Source of the DNA: JAWLHA01 sp041690535
Lineage (GTDB): Bacteria > Pseudomonadota > Gammaproteobacteria > Thiohalomonadales > Thiohalomonadaceae
NCBI GenBank assembly: GCA_041690535.1
Contig: JAWLHA010000061.1
Span: 1-24,019 of the forward strand
Length of the DNA: 24,019 nt
Direction: 5' to 3'
Below are positions 7,398 to 15,243 of the stretch, in pieces. The notes beneath the pieces are model-generated. The model was not told the origin of the DNA. It worked only from the letters and a program-made list of their open reading frames with translations, and searched no databases. The translations under genes and the position numbers were made by a program. Positions within the stretch are counted from its first letter, which is position 1, and each line of letters begins with the position of its first letter.

Positions 7398-8767
7398 TTC
7401 TGCTTCTCTGAGTTCGCCGGGGCGTCGGATCGGTCGAGCGACCAGCCGCCGGCCAGGGCACGGGCCAGGGCGATCCGCTGGGCCAGAAGTTCGCGCCGGG
7501 CGGTCAGCTGCTGGCGCTCCAGCTGCTGGCGGCTGCGCAGGGCATCGAGCACCGAAAGGTAATCGCTGTCACCCTGGAAGTAGCGCAGCCGCTCCCGCTC
7601 GACCACCGCCTCGGCCTCGCGCGACTGCACGGCAAGGCTCGCCATGAAGGCACGCTGGCCCGCCTCACCGGTCAAGGCGTCTTCCACCTCGCGCACCGCC
7701 ACCAGCAACGACTGGCCGAAGGCGTTGAGATTCTCCTCCACCACCGCCCGGGTCCGCACCACCTCGGCGCGGCGGCGTCCGCCGTCCACGATGGGCCCGG
7801 CCAGCTGGGCCACGAGATTGCCGAGCCAGTTGCCGAAGAACCCATCGCTGGAGCTGGCCGCGGCCGTGAGGCTGACTCGCGGATAGCGCTCGGCCACCGC
7901 CGCCGCGGCCCGGGCGTCCGCCGCCTGCAGCCGGAGCAGAGCGCGCTGTACGTCCGGCCGCTGCTGCACCAGCTCGGCGGGGATGCCGGTGGCCGGCAGA
8001 GGCCCGGGCAGCGGGAGCACGCCCGCCTCCGGCAGAGGGGCGCGGGTCGGGGGCTGCCCGATCAGAACGGCCAGCTGATGGGTCAAAATCTTCAGGCGGG
8101 TCTCGGCACGGACCCGTTCGCCCTCGGTCTGTGCCAGCAACTGGCGCTGGCGGTGCACATCGCTGGCGGCGGCGCGGCCGATGCGAAAGCGGGCCTGCAC
8201 CAGTTCCAGCAGCTGAGCGTTGGTCTCGAGCTGCTCTTCAAGCAGCCTTACTTGTGCCCGCTGCTCCACCCGCTGATACCAGGTATCGGCCACCTCGGCG
8301 CTGAGGGTGAGGGCGGCGGTCTGGAGGTCGGCAGCCGAGGCCCGCGCCTCCAGGCCGGCGGCATCGGAAGCGCTGCGCAGACGGCCCCACAGGTCCAGCT
8401 CGTAAGCCGCTGCCAGGGAGGACTGACGCCGCTCGCTGCCGCCGTTGGTGGTCCGCGATGCCTCCAGACGCGCATCGAGGCTGGGGAAGATGGCGGCCCC
8501 CTCCCTGCGGGCGGCCGCCTGCGCCTGGTCCAGGCGCGCCCAGGCCGCGCGCAGGGTGAGGCTGCCGGCCAGGGCCTGCTCCACCAGTCGGTCGAGCTCC
8601 GGGTCGCCCAGCGCACGCCACCAACGCTGTGGCTGGTTCTGCTCTCCGCCATCGCTGAAGTGGGACGGCAGCGTGACCGGCGGGGCCGAGCGACTCGGCG
8701 CCCCGGCGCAACCGCCGAGGAGCAGTACCATACCGATGAGGAGACAAGTGGATAATCGGGGCATCAT
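7394..8767 (-). CDS. Outer-membrane efflux lipoprotein (NodT/OprM family)
   Basis: A 457-aa TolC-superfamily outer-membrane channel. The N-terminus is a lipoprotein signal, MMPRLSTCLLIGMVLLLGGC, with lipobox LGGC and lipidation at Cys20. The mature part shows the OMF signatures RWWRALGDPELDRLVEQAL (50-68), YELDLWGRLRSA and LVQQRPDVQRALLRLQAADARAAAA, plus two long helical repeats typical of the trimeric channel. It is the first gene of the efflux operon and its stop overlaps the adaptor start. Two adjacent ATG codons (8767 and 8764) are possible starts, and neither has a strong ribosome site. The long upstream region (8768-9318) separates it from a divergent two-component system that probably controls it. 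Confidence 0.95.
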   Translation of the reverse strand: MMPRLSTCLLIGMVLLLGGCAGAPSRSAPPVTLPSHFSDGGEQNQPQRWWRALGDPELDRLVEQALAGSLTLRAAWARLDQAQAAARREGAAIFPSLDARLEASRTTNGGSERRQSSLAAAYELDLWGRLRSASDAAGLEARASAADLQTAALTLSAEVADTWYQRVEQRAQVRLLEEQLETNAQLLELVQARFRIGRAAASDVHRQRQLLAQTEGERVRAETRLKILTHQLAVLIGQPPTRAPLPEAGVLPLPGPLPATGIPAELVQQRPDVQRALLRLQAADARAAAAVAERYPRVSLTAAASSSDGFFGNWLGNLVAQLAGPIVDGGRRRAEVVRTRAVVEENLNAFGQSLLVAVREVEDALTGEAGQRAFMASLAVQSREAEAVVERERLRYFQGDSDYLSVLDALRSRQQLERQQLTARRELLAQRIALARALAGGWSLDRSDAPANSEKQK

Positions 8768-9051
8768 TCACCATTTACATCTTCGGCCCCGCAAGGCCAG
8801 ACACAGGATCACCTGGAGGCGCAGCTGATTCCGCCGGAAACACTCCATGCAGGTCCGCCGGCCCGGTTTCAAGGGCGTCCCATCGCTGGTGGCGCAACGC
8901 CGCCTGGGCATCATCGCCCCCGGGGAGGAGGATTATCCCCCGGGACGGAGCCTGAGTGCATGAGAATCGTGTAACGCGCCATTGCAGCACCGGCGGTCGC
9001 AATACTTTGATACAAATTAGCGTGGTCCCAGGCCGGCGCGGTGGAGATAAT
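8768..9051. promoter_or_regulatory. Upstream region of the efflux operon
   Basis: This stretch of about 280 nt should hold the efflux promoter. I see no convincing gene: an open frame at 8775-9002 on the minus strand lacks any recognised feature. A GC-rich inverted repeat, CCCGGGG (8919-8925) with CCCCGGG (8938-8944), encloses GATAAT (minus strand, 8932-8937). That could be a -10 box under an operator, but no good -35 sits at the right distance. No clear direct-repeat site for an OmpR-type regulator was recognised by eye. Confidence 0.3.
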
Positions 9052-9299
9052 CCCGGGCGTAACTACTCACCCCCATCCGTCATTCCCCGCGAAGCCTGCC
9101 CCCGAGCGCTTTAGTCGGGGGGCGGGAATCCAGTGCTGGATTTCAGAGGGCCGGGTATTGGGCTGGGTGCCTTATGGATTCCCGCCTTCGCGGGAATGAC
9201 GAACTGTACAAGTAGCGAGGATCGAGTGCGGTGAGCCTGCTACCGCATCTTAATTTGCATAAGCGGGAGGCAGTCGGGGGGCAAGTAGTTACTCCCGGG
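9052..9299. mobile_element. 248-bp inverted-repeat element ahead of the response regulator
   Basis: The outer arms are CCCGGGCGTAACTACT (9052-9067) and AGTAGTTACTCCCGGG (9284-9299), complementary at 15 of 16 positions. Extending inward through CCCCC (9070-9074) and GGGGG (9276-9280) gives 20 of 23. The element contains a second, different palindrome (9079-9200). It encodes nothing recognisable and has no obvious target duplication (flanks GATAAT and CACAGT). Its right end lies only 19 nt before the response-regulator ATG, so it must form most of that gene's leader. Confidence 0.6.
9079..9200. repeat. Nested ATTCCCGCG-type intergenic repeat
   Basis: The outer arms GTCATTCCCCGCGAAG (9079-9094) and CTTCGCGGGAATGAC (9186-9200) and inner arms GGCGGGAATCCA (9121-9132) and TGGATTCCCGCC (9175-9186) make the familiar proteobacterial dispersed repeat built on GTCATTCCCGCG and GGGAATCCA. 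The left arm carries an extra hairpin, CCCCCGA (9099-9105) with TCGGGGG (9115-9121). It is nested inside the element at 9052-9299. Confidence 0.7.
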
Positions 9300-9318
9300 C
9301 ACAGTAACGGAGGCGTAC

Positions 9319-10041
9319 ATGAACAAGCCGCAGCCCCATCTACTGGTGGTGGACGATCACCGGGAGATCCGCGAGGCCCTTGAAGAGTATTTGACCCGCA
9401 ACGGCTACCGGGTGACCACGGCCGCCGATGCCGCCGTGGCCCGTCAGGTACTGGTCCGGGGCGAGTTCGATCTGGTGGTGCTCGACATCATGATGCCCGG
9501 TGAGGACGGATTGGCGCTCTGCCGCTGGATGGGCGCCACGGCTGCGGTGCCGGTGATCTTCCTCACCGCCATGGCCGAGGCCACCGATCGCATTGTGGGG
9601 TTGGAGGTCGGGGCGGACGATTACCTGGTGAAACCCTTCGAGCCACGCGAGTTGCTGGCCCGGGTGCGCGCGGTACTGCGGCGGGTGCACGCCCTGCCCC
9701 CCCGCAGCCGCGTGGAGGCGCTCACGGTGCGTTTCGACCGCTGGCGCCTCGACGTGGGGCAGCGTGAGCTGCGGGGGCCCGATGGCGAAGCGGTGGCCCT
9801 CAGCGGGGCGGAGTTCGAGCTGCTCTCGGCCTTTCTCCGCTACCCCGACACGGTGCTCAGCCGCGACCAGCTGCTGGAGCTGACCCAGGGAGGCGAGAGC
9901 CGGGCGTTTGACCGGCGCATCGACATCCAGGTAAGCCGCCTGCGGCGCAAGATCGAGCAGGATCCGGCCAATCCGCGGATCATCAAGACCCATTGGGGCG
10001 GTGGCTACTCGTTGATCGGTCCGGTGGAGAGCGAATCATGA
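9319..10041 (+). CDS. OmpR/PhoB-family response regulator
   Basis: A 240-aa DNA-binding transcription regulator. The receiver domain (about 7-120) has the acidic pair D12/D13, phosphoacceptor D56 (VVLDIMMPGEDG), T83 and K105 (DYLVKPFEPRELLARV). The C-terminal winged helix (about 135-235) ends in the typical RIDIQVSRLRRKIE and IIKTHWGGGYSLI. Ribosome site GGAGG (9310-9314) precedes the ATG. Its last codons overlap the kinase start (ATGA at 10038-10041). Being divergent from an RND efflux operon, it most plausibly activates that operon in the manner of AdeR or BaeR, but this is inferred from position only. Its leader has been rewritten by the inverted-repeat element ending at 9299. Confidence 0.95.
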   Translation: MNKPQPHLLVVDDHREIREALEEYLTRNGYRVTTAADAAVARQVLVRGEFDLVVLDIMMPGEDGLALCRWMGATAAVPVIFLTAMAEATDRIVGLEVGADDYLVKPFEPRELLARVRAVLRRVHALPPRSRVEALTVRFDRWRLDVGQRELRGPDGEAVALSGAEFELLSAFLRYPDTVLSRDQLLELTQGGESRAFDRRIDIQVSRLRRKIEQDPANPRIIKTHWGGGYSLIGPVESES

Positions 10042-11363
10042 AGTTCTGGTCCAAGAGCCTGCGGGGCCGCCTCATCCTGCTGTTGCTGGCGGCCCTGGTC
10101 CTGGCCCAGGCCGTGGCATTCCTGCTTCATCTCTCCGATCGCCATGACTACATCCGCGAGATCAATGAGGCCATCACCACGCGCCGCATTCCGGCTGCGG
10201 TGGAGTTGCTCTCTGCAGTTCCGGCGTCCAGACGCCCTCCCCTGGCAGAGGCGCTGAGCACCACCTGGAGCCGCCTGTTCATCGCCGCCCAGCCGGCGGT
10301 GGGGGAGGAGGGCGGCTTCACCGAACAGGCCCGACAACTGGCCGGCTCCCTCGGACAGGCCGACGAGGCGGTGCGAATGGGCCAGCGCACCTCCCCCTCC
10401 GGGACGGCCCCCCTCCCCCGCTGGTCGGGCGAGACCTTTGCCGTGGCGGTGCGCCTCGGTGCCGAACAGTGGCTGGTGGTCGAACGTCCCCTGCGCCCGG
10501 CACTGCACCACGCCATCGGACCGGTGGTGCTCTCTCTGACCCTTTCGGCCCTGGCCGTGCTGGCGGCGGTGGCGTGGCTGGCCCGACGCATCACCCGGCC
10601 CCTCTCGGCCCTCACCGAGGCTGCGGACCGCTTCGGCCGGGGCGATTCAGTGGCACCACTGACCGAGTCGGGTCCCGAAGACCTGCGCCGCACTATCCGG
10701 GCGTTCAATGCCATGAGTGGGCGGCTGCAGCGCTTCATCGATGATCGGACCCGCATGCTGGCGGCGATCTCCCACGATCTGCGGACCCCCATCACCGCCC
10801 TGCGGTTGCGCTCGGAGATGGTGGACGATACCCGGACCCGGGAGCGGATGCAGCGCTCCCTGGACGAGATGCAGCGCATGGTGGAGGCCACGCTGCAGTT
10901 CGCCAGGGCCGAGGCGGTGCAGGAGGCCGCCGAACCCTTGGATCTGGGGGCGCTCGTGGCCGAGGTGTGCGCGGACGTGGCCGATGCCGGCGGCAGCGTG
11001 CAGTGGGAGGTGGCAGGGGAGGTGCCGGTGCTCGCCCGCCGGGTGGGCCTCGCCCGCGCGCTGCGCAATCTGGTGGACAACGCGGTCTTTTACGGACACA
11101 AGGCCCAGGTGACCGCAAGGGTCACCGCCGAGGGCGCCCTTGTGCAGGTGGATGATGCCGGCCCCGGCATCCCCCCGGCGGAGCGGGAGCGGGTGTTCGA
11201 GCCATTCGTACGACTGGAGGGCTCGCGCAGCATGGAGACCGGGGGCATCGGATTGGGACTGGCCACCGCCCGCACCACCATTCACGCCCATGGCGGGACC
11301 ATACGCCTGGGCGAGAGCCCCCGGGGCGGGCTGCGGGCCGAGGTGGTGCTGCCCCTGCGCTGA
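10038..11363 (+). CDS. Membrane sensor histidine kinase, partner of the OmpR-type regulator
   Basis: A 441-aa EnvZ-like kinase. Two membrane helices (about 11-31 and 159-181) bracket a periplasmic sensor of some 127 residues with no recognised fold. HAMP follows (about 182-234), then the dimerisation domain with phospho-acceptor His246 (ISHDLRTPITALRLR). The ATPase domain has the N box NLVDNAVFYG, G1 DDAGPGIPP, an F-box-like VFEPFVRLE and G2 GGIGLGLATA, so it looks catalytically intact. I chose the ATG at 10038 because it overlaps the regulator stop (ATGA) and has GGAGAG 7 nt upstream. A longer frame from 9993 would run inside the regulator gene. The signal sensed is unknown; the neighbouring efflux operon suggests a toxic compound or envelope stress. 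Confidence 0.95.
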   Translation: MKFWSKSLRGRLILLLLAALVLAQAVAFLLHLSDRHDYIREINEAITTRRIPAAVELLSAVPASRRPPLAEALSTTWSRLFIAAQPAVGEEGGFTEQARQLAGSLGQADEAVRMGQRTSPSGTAPLPRWSGETFAVAVRLGAEQWLVVERPLRPALHHAIGPVVLSLTLSALAVLAAVAWLARRITRPLSALTEAADRFGRGDSVAPLTESGPEDLRRTIRAFNAMSGRLQRFIDDRTRMLAAISHDLRTPITALRLRSEMVDDTRTRERMQRSLDEMQRMVEATLQFARAEAVQEAAEPLDLGALVAEVCADVADAGGSVQWEVAGEVPVLARRVGLARALRNLVDNAVFYGHKAQVTARVTAEGALVQVDDAGPGIPPAERERVFEPFVRLEGSRSMETGGIGLGLATARTTIHAHGGTIRLGESPRGGLRAEVVLPLR

Positions 11364-11515
11364 TCGCCCTCGCACGGGGGTTCTCTTCCGCCCCGGAGCG
11401 CGTCTGGCCGCTGATTCCTTCCTGGGACAAAGGTAGCGTCCGCCTGCTCCGGAACCGCCCTGTGGTGCTCCGATAGCCAGGGGAAATCGCTGCAATAGGG
11501 ACAAACCATTTTCCC

Positions 11516-11532
11516 GAACAGCGGCTCTGTTC
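11516..11532. promoter_or_regulatory. Small inverted repeat upstream of the Prx-Grx gene
   Basis: GAACAG (11516-11521) and CTGTTC (11527-11532) are perfectly complementary around a 5-nt centre. It lies about 100 nt before the Prx-Grx ATG and could be a regulator site. No T-run follows, so it is not a clear terminator for the kinase gene. Confidence 0.25.
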
Positions 11533-11546
11533 CATACTCTCCACCG

Positions 11547-11596
11547 CAGAGTAAACGCGTACTTTCAAGAGTGATGTAAGCATGCGTTCACCGTGC
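11547..11596 (+). repeat. Miniature remnant of the palindromic repeat family, copy C
   Basis: Only the two ends of the element seen at 2735-3002 are present, nearly back to back. The left end AGAGTAAACGCGTACTT (11548-11564) resembles AGGGTAAACGCATACTT, and the right end GTAAGCATGCGTTCACCGTG (11576-11595) resembles GTAAGTATGCGTTTACCCTG. A spacer of about 11 nt (TCAAGAGTGAT) recalls the inner arms. No 9-bp duplication is found at its borders, so it is probably an old, internally deleted copy. It ends 32 nt before the Prx-Grx ATG. Confidence 0.65.
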
Positions 11597-11628
11597 CAAA
11601 CACAACCACTGATACTTGGAGGAGCAGT

Positions 11629-12357
11629 ATGTTGAGCAATCGGGAAGGTCAAAAGGTCCCCAGCGTTGTTTTCAAGACCCGCCAGGGGGGCGAGTTCGTC
11701 GATGTCACCTCCGATGAACTCTTCAAAGACAAGACGGTGATTGTGTTCTCGCTGCCGGGCGCCTTCACCCCCACCTGTTCATCCACCCACTTGCCGCGTT
11801 ACAACGAACTGGCCGATGTGTTCCGGGCCAACGGGGTGGACGACATCATCTGCCTGTCGGTGAACGATGCCTTCGTGATGGAGGCGTGGAAAGAGGATCA
11901 GGAGGCGGAAAACGTCACCCTCATTCCTGACGGCAATGGCGATTTCACCGCGGGGATGGGGATGCTGGTGGACAAGTCAAACCTCGGTTTCGGCAAACGC
12001 TCCTGGCGCTACTCGATGCTGGTGAAGGACGGCACCATTGACAAGATGTTCATTGAGCCGGAGAAACCGGGCGACCCCTTCGAGGTCTCCGACGCCGACA
12101 CCATGCTCAACTACATCAACCCCAATGCCGAGAAGCCCAAGCCGGTGGCCATCTTCACCCGTCCGGGCTGCCCCTTCTGCGCCCGCGCCAAGGAGATGCT
12201 GAAGGAGCACGGCATGTCCTACGAGGAGATCGTGGTCGGTCACGACGCCACCTTGCGCTCGGTCCGTGCCATCACCGGCCGCGACACCGTCCCGCAGGTG
12301 TTCATCGATGGGCGGCACATCGGCGGTTCCGACGACCTGGCGGCCTATCTCGGCTGA
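11629..12357 (+). CDS. Hybrid peroxiredoxin-glutaredoxin (Prx5-Grx)
   Basis: A 242-aa fusion that reduces hydrogen peroxide and alkyl hydroperoxides using glutathione, with its own glutaredoxin domain acting as reductant. Residues 1-160 are a Prx5-type peroxiredoxin with the active site PGAFTPTC (peroxidatic Cys50) followed by SSTHLPRY. Residues 171-242 are a glutaredoxin with the dithiol motif CPFC (181-184), the cis-Pro loop TVPQVFIDG (220-228) and the glutathione-contact GGSDDL (232-237). This fusion is known from Haemophilus, Vibrio and purple sulfur bacteria. The ATG at 11629 is chosen because GGAGGAG (11618-11624) precedes it and the protein starts as family members do. An earlier in-frame codon at 11593 lies inside a repeat remnant. 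It is cytoplasmic and monocistronic. OxyR control is plausible but no site was identified. Confidence 0.96.
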   Translation: MLSNREGQKVPSVVFKTRQGGEFVDVTSDELFKDKTVIVFSLPGAFTPTCSSTHLPRYNELADVFRANGVDDIICLSVNDAFVMEAWKEDQEAENVTLIPDGNGDFTAGMGMLVDKSNLGFGKRSWRYSMLVKDGTIDKMFIEPEKPGDPFEVSDADTMLNYINPNAEKPKPVAIFTRPGCPFCARAKEMLKEHGMSYEEIVVGHDATLRSVRAITGRDTVPQVFIDGRHIGGSDDLAAYLG

Positions 12358-12370
12358 GTCCCGGGTAGCC

Positions 12371-12394
12371 GCTCCGCAGCCCGCGCTGCGGGGC
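12371..12394. terminator. GC-rich hairpin between convergent genes
   Basis: CCGCAGC (12374-12380) and GCTGCGG (12385-12391) form a perfect 7-bp stem with a 4-nt loop. It extends to 10 bp through one G-T pair. It lies 13 nt after the Prx-Grx stop and about 100 nt past the end of the convergent EAL gene. No T-run follows, so a terminator role is possible but weakly supported. Confidence 0.3.
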
Positions 12395-12490
12395 GGCCGG
12401 GCCACCGCTCCCAGGCTCTGGCGGCGATGGGCGGCCCATCCGGCCATCTCGGCGCGCTTTCAGCATGCCTTGCGGCGACGGGCGGGCGGC

Positions 12491-15139
12491 TCAATGGAGC
12501 GTTCGCTCGGGGAAGGTGCGCACGTAGTGCTCGAACTCCTCAGGGGGCAGTGGGCAGCTGTAATAGGCGCCCTGGACGAAATCGCAGCCCCGCTCCTGCA
12601 GAAACTGCAGCTGCTCGCGGGTCTCGGCCCCCTCGGCCACCACACCGAGATGGAGGCCGTGGGCCATGGCCAGGATCGCCTCCACCAGAGTGGCATCGTC
12701 CGAATCGCCAGGCAGATCGGTGACGAACGAGGTATCGATCTTGAGGGCGTCAAACGGCAGCCGCTTCAGATAGCTCAAGGAGGAGTACCCAGTGCCGAAA
12801 TCGTCCAGGGCGAGGTGCAGGCCGAGGCGGCGGAAGTCGTTGAGGGTTTCGGCGGCCCGTTGCAGATCGGCGAAGATCACGCTCTCGGTCACCTCCAGGG
12901 TGAGCCATTCCGGCGGGATACCGCACTCCTCGACGATCCGGCGCACTGCGGCCGCACCCGCGTAGTCAAGGCACTGCCGGGCCGAGAGGTTCACAGAGAC
13001 CCGGAGGTTGTCCAGACCGGCGGCATTCCATGACTCCAGCTGCGCGCAGACCTTGCGCAGCACCCACGCGCCGATGGCCTCGATAAGGCCTGTCTCCTCC
13101 GACAATCCGATGAACTCCGAGGGAGCGACCAGACCCCGCACCGGATGCTCCCACCGCAGCAGTGCCTCGGCTCCGGTCACCCGCTGCTGGCGCAGGTCCA
13201 CCACCGGCTGGTAGAAGACCCGCAGCTCCTCGTGCTCCAGGGCGTGGCGGAGTGCCGACTCCAAACTCATACGCTCCACTGCCCGGGCGTTCATCTCGGG
13301 GGTGAAAAAGCGGAAAGTGTTACGCCCCTCCTCCTTGGCCCGGTACATGGCCGTGTCGGCGTTCTTCAGCAGCCCGGCTGCATTCTGCGCATCGCTGGGG
13401 AACTCGGTGATGCCAATGCTGCCGCCGATGTACGCCTGGGTTCCCCCCAGCAGATAAGGGCGGGCCAGCTCCCGCAGAATGGTGCGGGCCACCAGCTCGG
13501 CATCATCGGCATTGGCGATCTCCGGCAGGATGACGGTGAACTCATCGCCGCCGATCCTCGCCACGGTGTCGGATTCGCGCACGCTCGAGCCGATGCGCCG
13601 CGCCGCCTCCCGCAACAGTTCGTCACCCGCATCGTGCCCGAGGGTGTCGTTGACCCACTTGAAGCGGTCCAGGTCGATGTAGAGGAGGGCGAGAATGCGG
13701 CGGTTGCGCTTGGCCTTGGAGATGGCCGCGGTGAGGCGGTCGAGGAACAGGATGCGGTTCGGCAGGCCGGTGAGTGGGTCGTAGTTGGCCTGTCGGCGGA
13801 TCACCTCCTCCTGCTCCTTGCGCCGGGTGTCGTCCAGGAACACCGCCACGTAGTGCTCCACCCGTCGAGCGCTCCGTAGCGCCACGATGGAGAGCCACTG
13901 GGGATAGATGCTGCCGTTGCGGCGCCGGCTCCAGACCTCCCCCTCCCAGTGGCCCACCCGATCGAGGGCCTGGCGCATCTCCTCGTAGTAGTCGGTACCG
14001 TGGGGGCCCGCACCGAGGGCGAAGAAGTCGCGCCCCTCCATCTCTTCGGCGGAGAACCCGGTGATGCGGGTGAAGGCGGGGTTCACATGCTGGGTGCGCA
14101 GGGCGGGATCGGCGATGACGATCCCCTCCCCCATGGTGTTGAAGACCGTGAGGGCCAGGCGCTGAAACTCCTCCGCCTCGTGTTGCCCGGTCACATCCAT
14201 GGCGGTTCCGGCGATGCCGATGACATCCCCCCCCTCGTCACGCAGCGGATCCATGCTCATGTCGTACACGATCGTCCGCCCCTCGACCACGACCTCCTGC
14301 TCCTGGCGAATGCCCCTGCCGTGCTCCAGGACATAGCGTTTCATCGCCAGCAGCTGAGCCGCATCCTCCGGGGCGAGAAACTCCTCCTCGGTATGCCCGA
14401 TGATCCGTTCGGGGGGGAAGGCCGGCGGAGCATTGTAGATCCAGGTGTAACGCATGTTCCGGTCACAGGTGAACACGGCCACGGGCGAACCGGCCACCAC
14501 CAGGCGAAAACGTTCTTCACTGCGCCGCAGCGCCTGCTCGGCGCGGCGCTGGGTGGTCACATCCTCCAGGATATGCACGGAATAGCGATAACGCCCCCCT
14601 TCGTCATGCACGGCAAAGGCGCGGGAGACAAAGGTGCGCCCGTCCGCCAGCCTCACCTCCTCGTGCTCCTCCCCACCGTGATCCAGGGCACGCCGACATC
14701 CCGGGAGGGGCCCCTCGCCCCTGGGGAAGATCTCCCAGTAGGGGTGGCCCGACAGCAGCTCGCCGGGCAGTGCTGCCAGCTGCTGGTAGGCGCGGTTGGT
14801 GCGGGTGATACGGAACTCGTGGTCGTGCATGAAGATGGGGTCCCGCACCCCATCGAAGGCATCGCGCCACTCCTGGCGGCTCCGCTCGAGCATCTGGCGC
14901 TGGTCGGCCTCCGCCCGGGCGACCCGCCGGGTACTCCACTCCGCCAGCGCGCCAAAGAGTGCGACCGTCCCAATCATCAGCAGGCGGAAGTACCACTCGT
15001 GGGTGGAAAGCCGCGCGCCCAACGTCGCCGAAACGGGGCCAATGTCGTATGCCACCGTGTCGAACAGGGCACCAACCACCCAGATGAGAACGATGGCCAG
15101 CAGGGCGAGCAGCACAAAGTTCGGGCGTCGGGCAGGCAT
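12491..15139 (-). CDS. Membrane PAS-PAS-PAS-GGDEF-EAL c-di-GMP signalling protein
   Basis: An 882-aa protein able in principle to make and break cyclic di-GMP. Two N-terminal membrane helices (about 7-27 and 50-68) enclose a short periplasmic loop. Three PAS domains follow (about 85-195, 205-320 and 325-440). GGDEF (450-615) has an intact GGDEF motif (530-534) and the inhibitory I-site RESD (R521/D524) five residues upstream. EAL (620-875) keeps the catalytic set: E658 (EAL), N717, E749, D779/D780 (LDDFGTGYSS), K800 and E836. It is the third of three same-strand paralogues, 104 nt after the previous stop. No well-spaced ribosome site precedes the ATG; GAGGGAG lies about 16 nt away, so the start is less certain than the domains. 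The signal sensed is unknown. Confidence 0.93.
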   Translation of the reverse strand: MPARRPNFVLLALLAIVLIWVVGALFDTVAYDIGPVSATLGARLSTHEWYFRLLMIGTVALFGALAEWSTRRVARAEADQRQMLERSRQEWRDAFDGVRDPIFMHDHEFRITRTNRAYQQLAALPGELLSGHPYWEIFPRGEGPLPGCRRALDHGGEEHEEVRLADGRTFVSRAFAVHDEGGRYRYSVHILEDVTTQRRAEQALRRSEERFRLVVAGSPVAVFTCDRNMRYTWIYNAPPAFPPERIIGHTEEEFLAPEDAAQLLAMKRYVLEHGRGIRQEQEVVVEGRTIVYDMSMDPLRDEGGDVIGIAGTAMDVTGQHEAEEFQRLALTVFNTMGEGIVIADPALRTQHVNPAFTRITGFSAEEMEGRDFFALGAGPHGTDYYEEMRQALDRVGHWEGEVWSRRRNGSIYPQWLSIVALRSARRVEHYVAVFLDDTRRKEQEEVIRRQANYDPLTGLPNRILFLDRLTAAISKAKRNRRILALLYIDLDRFKWVNDTLGHDAGDELLREAARRIGSSVRESDTVARIGGDEFTVILPEIANADDAELVARTILRELARPYLLGGTQAYIGGSIGITEFPSDAQNAAGLLKNADTAMYRAKEEGRNTFRFFTPEMNARAVERMSLESALRHALEHEELRVFYQPVVDLRQQRVTGAEALLRWEHPVRGLVAPSEFIGLSEETGLIEAIGAWVLRKVCAQLESWNAAGLDNLRVSVNLSARQCLDYAGAAAVRRIVEECGIPPEWLTLEVTESVIFADLQRAAETLNDFRRLGLHLALDDFGTGYSSLSYLKRLPFDALKIDTSFVTDLPGDSDDATLVEAILAMAHGLHLGVVAEGAETREQLQFLQERGCDFVQGAYYSCPLPPEEFEHYVRTFPERTLH

Positions 15140-15243
15140 GGGGCGATTGGGGCGACTCCCTCTGGCCTTCCCCGCGGCAAGCGGGTTCCGGATCTACGAA
15201 AAAGCCTAGCCCGGATTTCCGTTACCGTTAACGAGCGCGTCAG

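Noticed and set aside
8775..9002. A 75-codon minus-strand frame upstream of the outer-membrane factor
   Set aside because: It has no motif, no membrane segment and no clear ribosome site, and it crosses the GC-rich inverted repeat likely to be regulatory.
11364..11546. A clear intrinsic terminator after the histidine kinase
   Set aside because: Only a 6-bp inverted repeat without a T-run is visible (11516-11532), which is not enough to call one.
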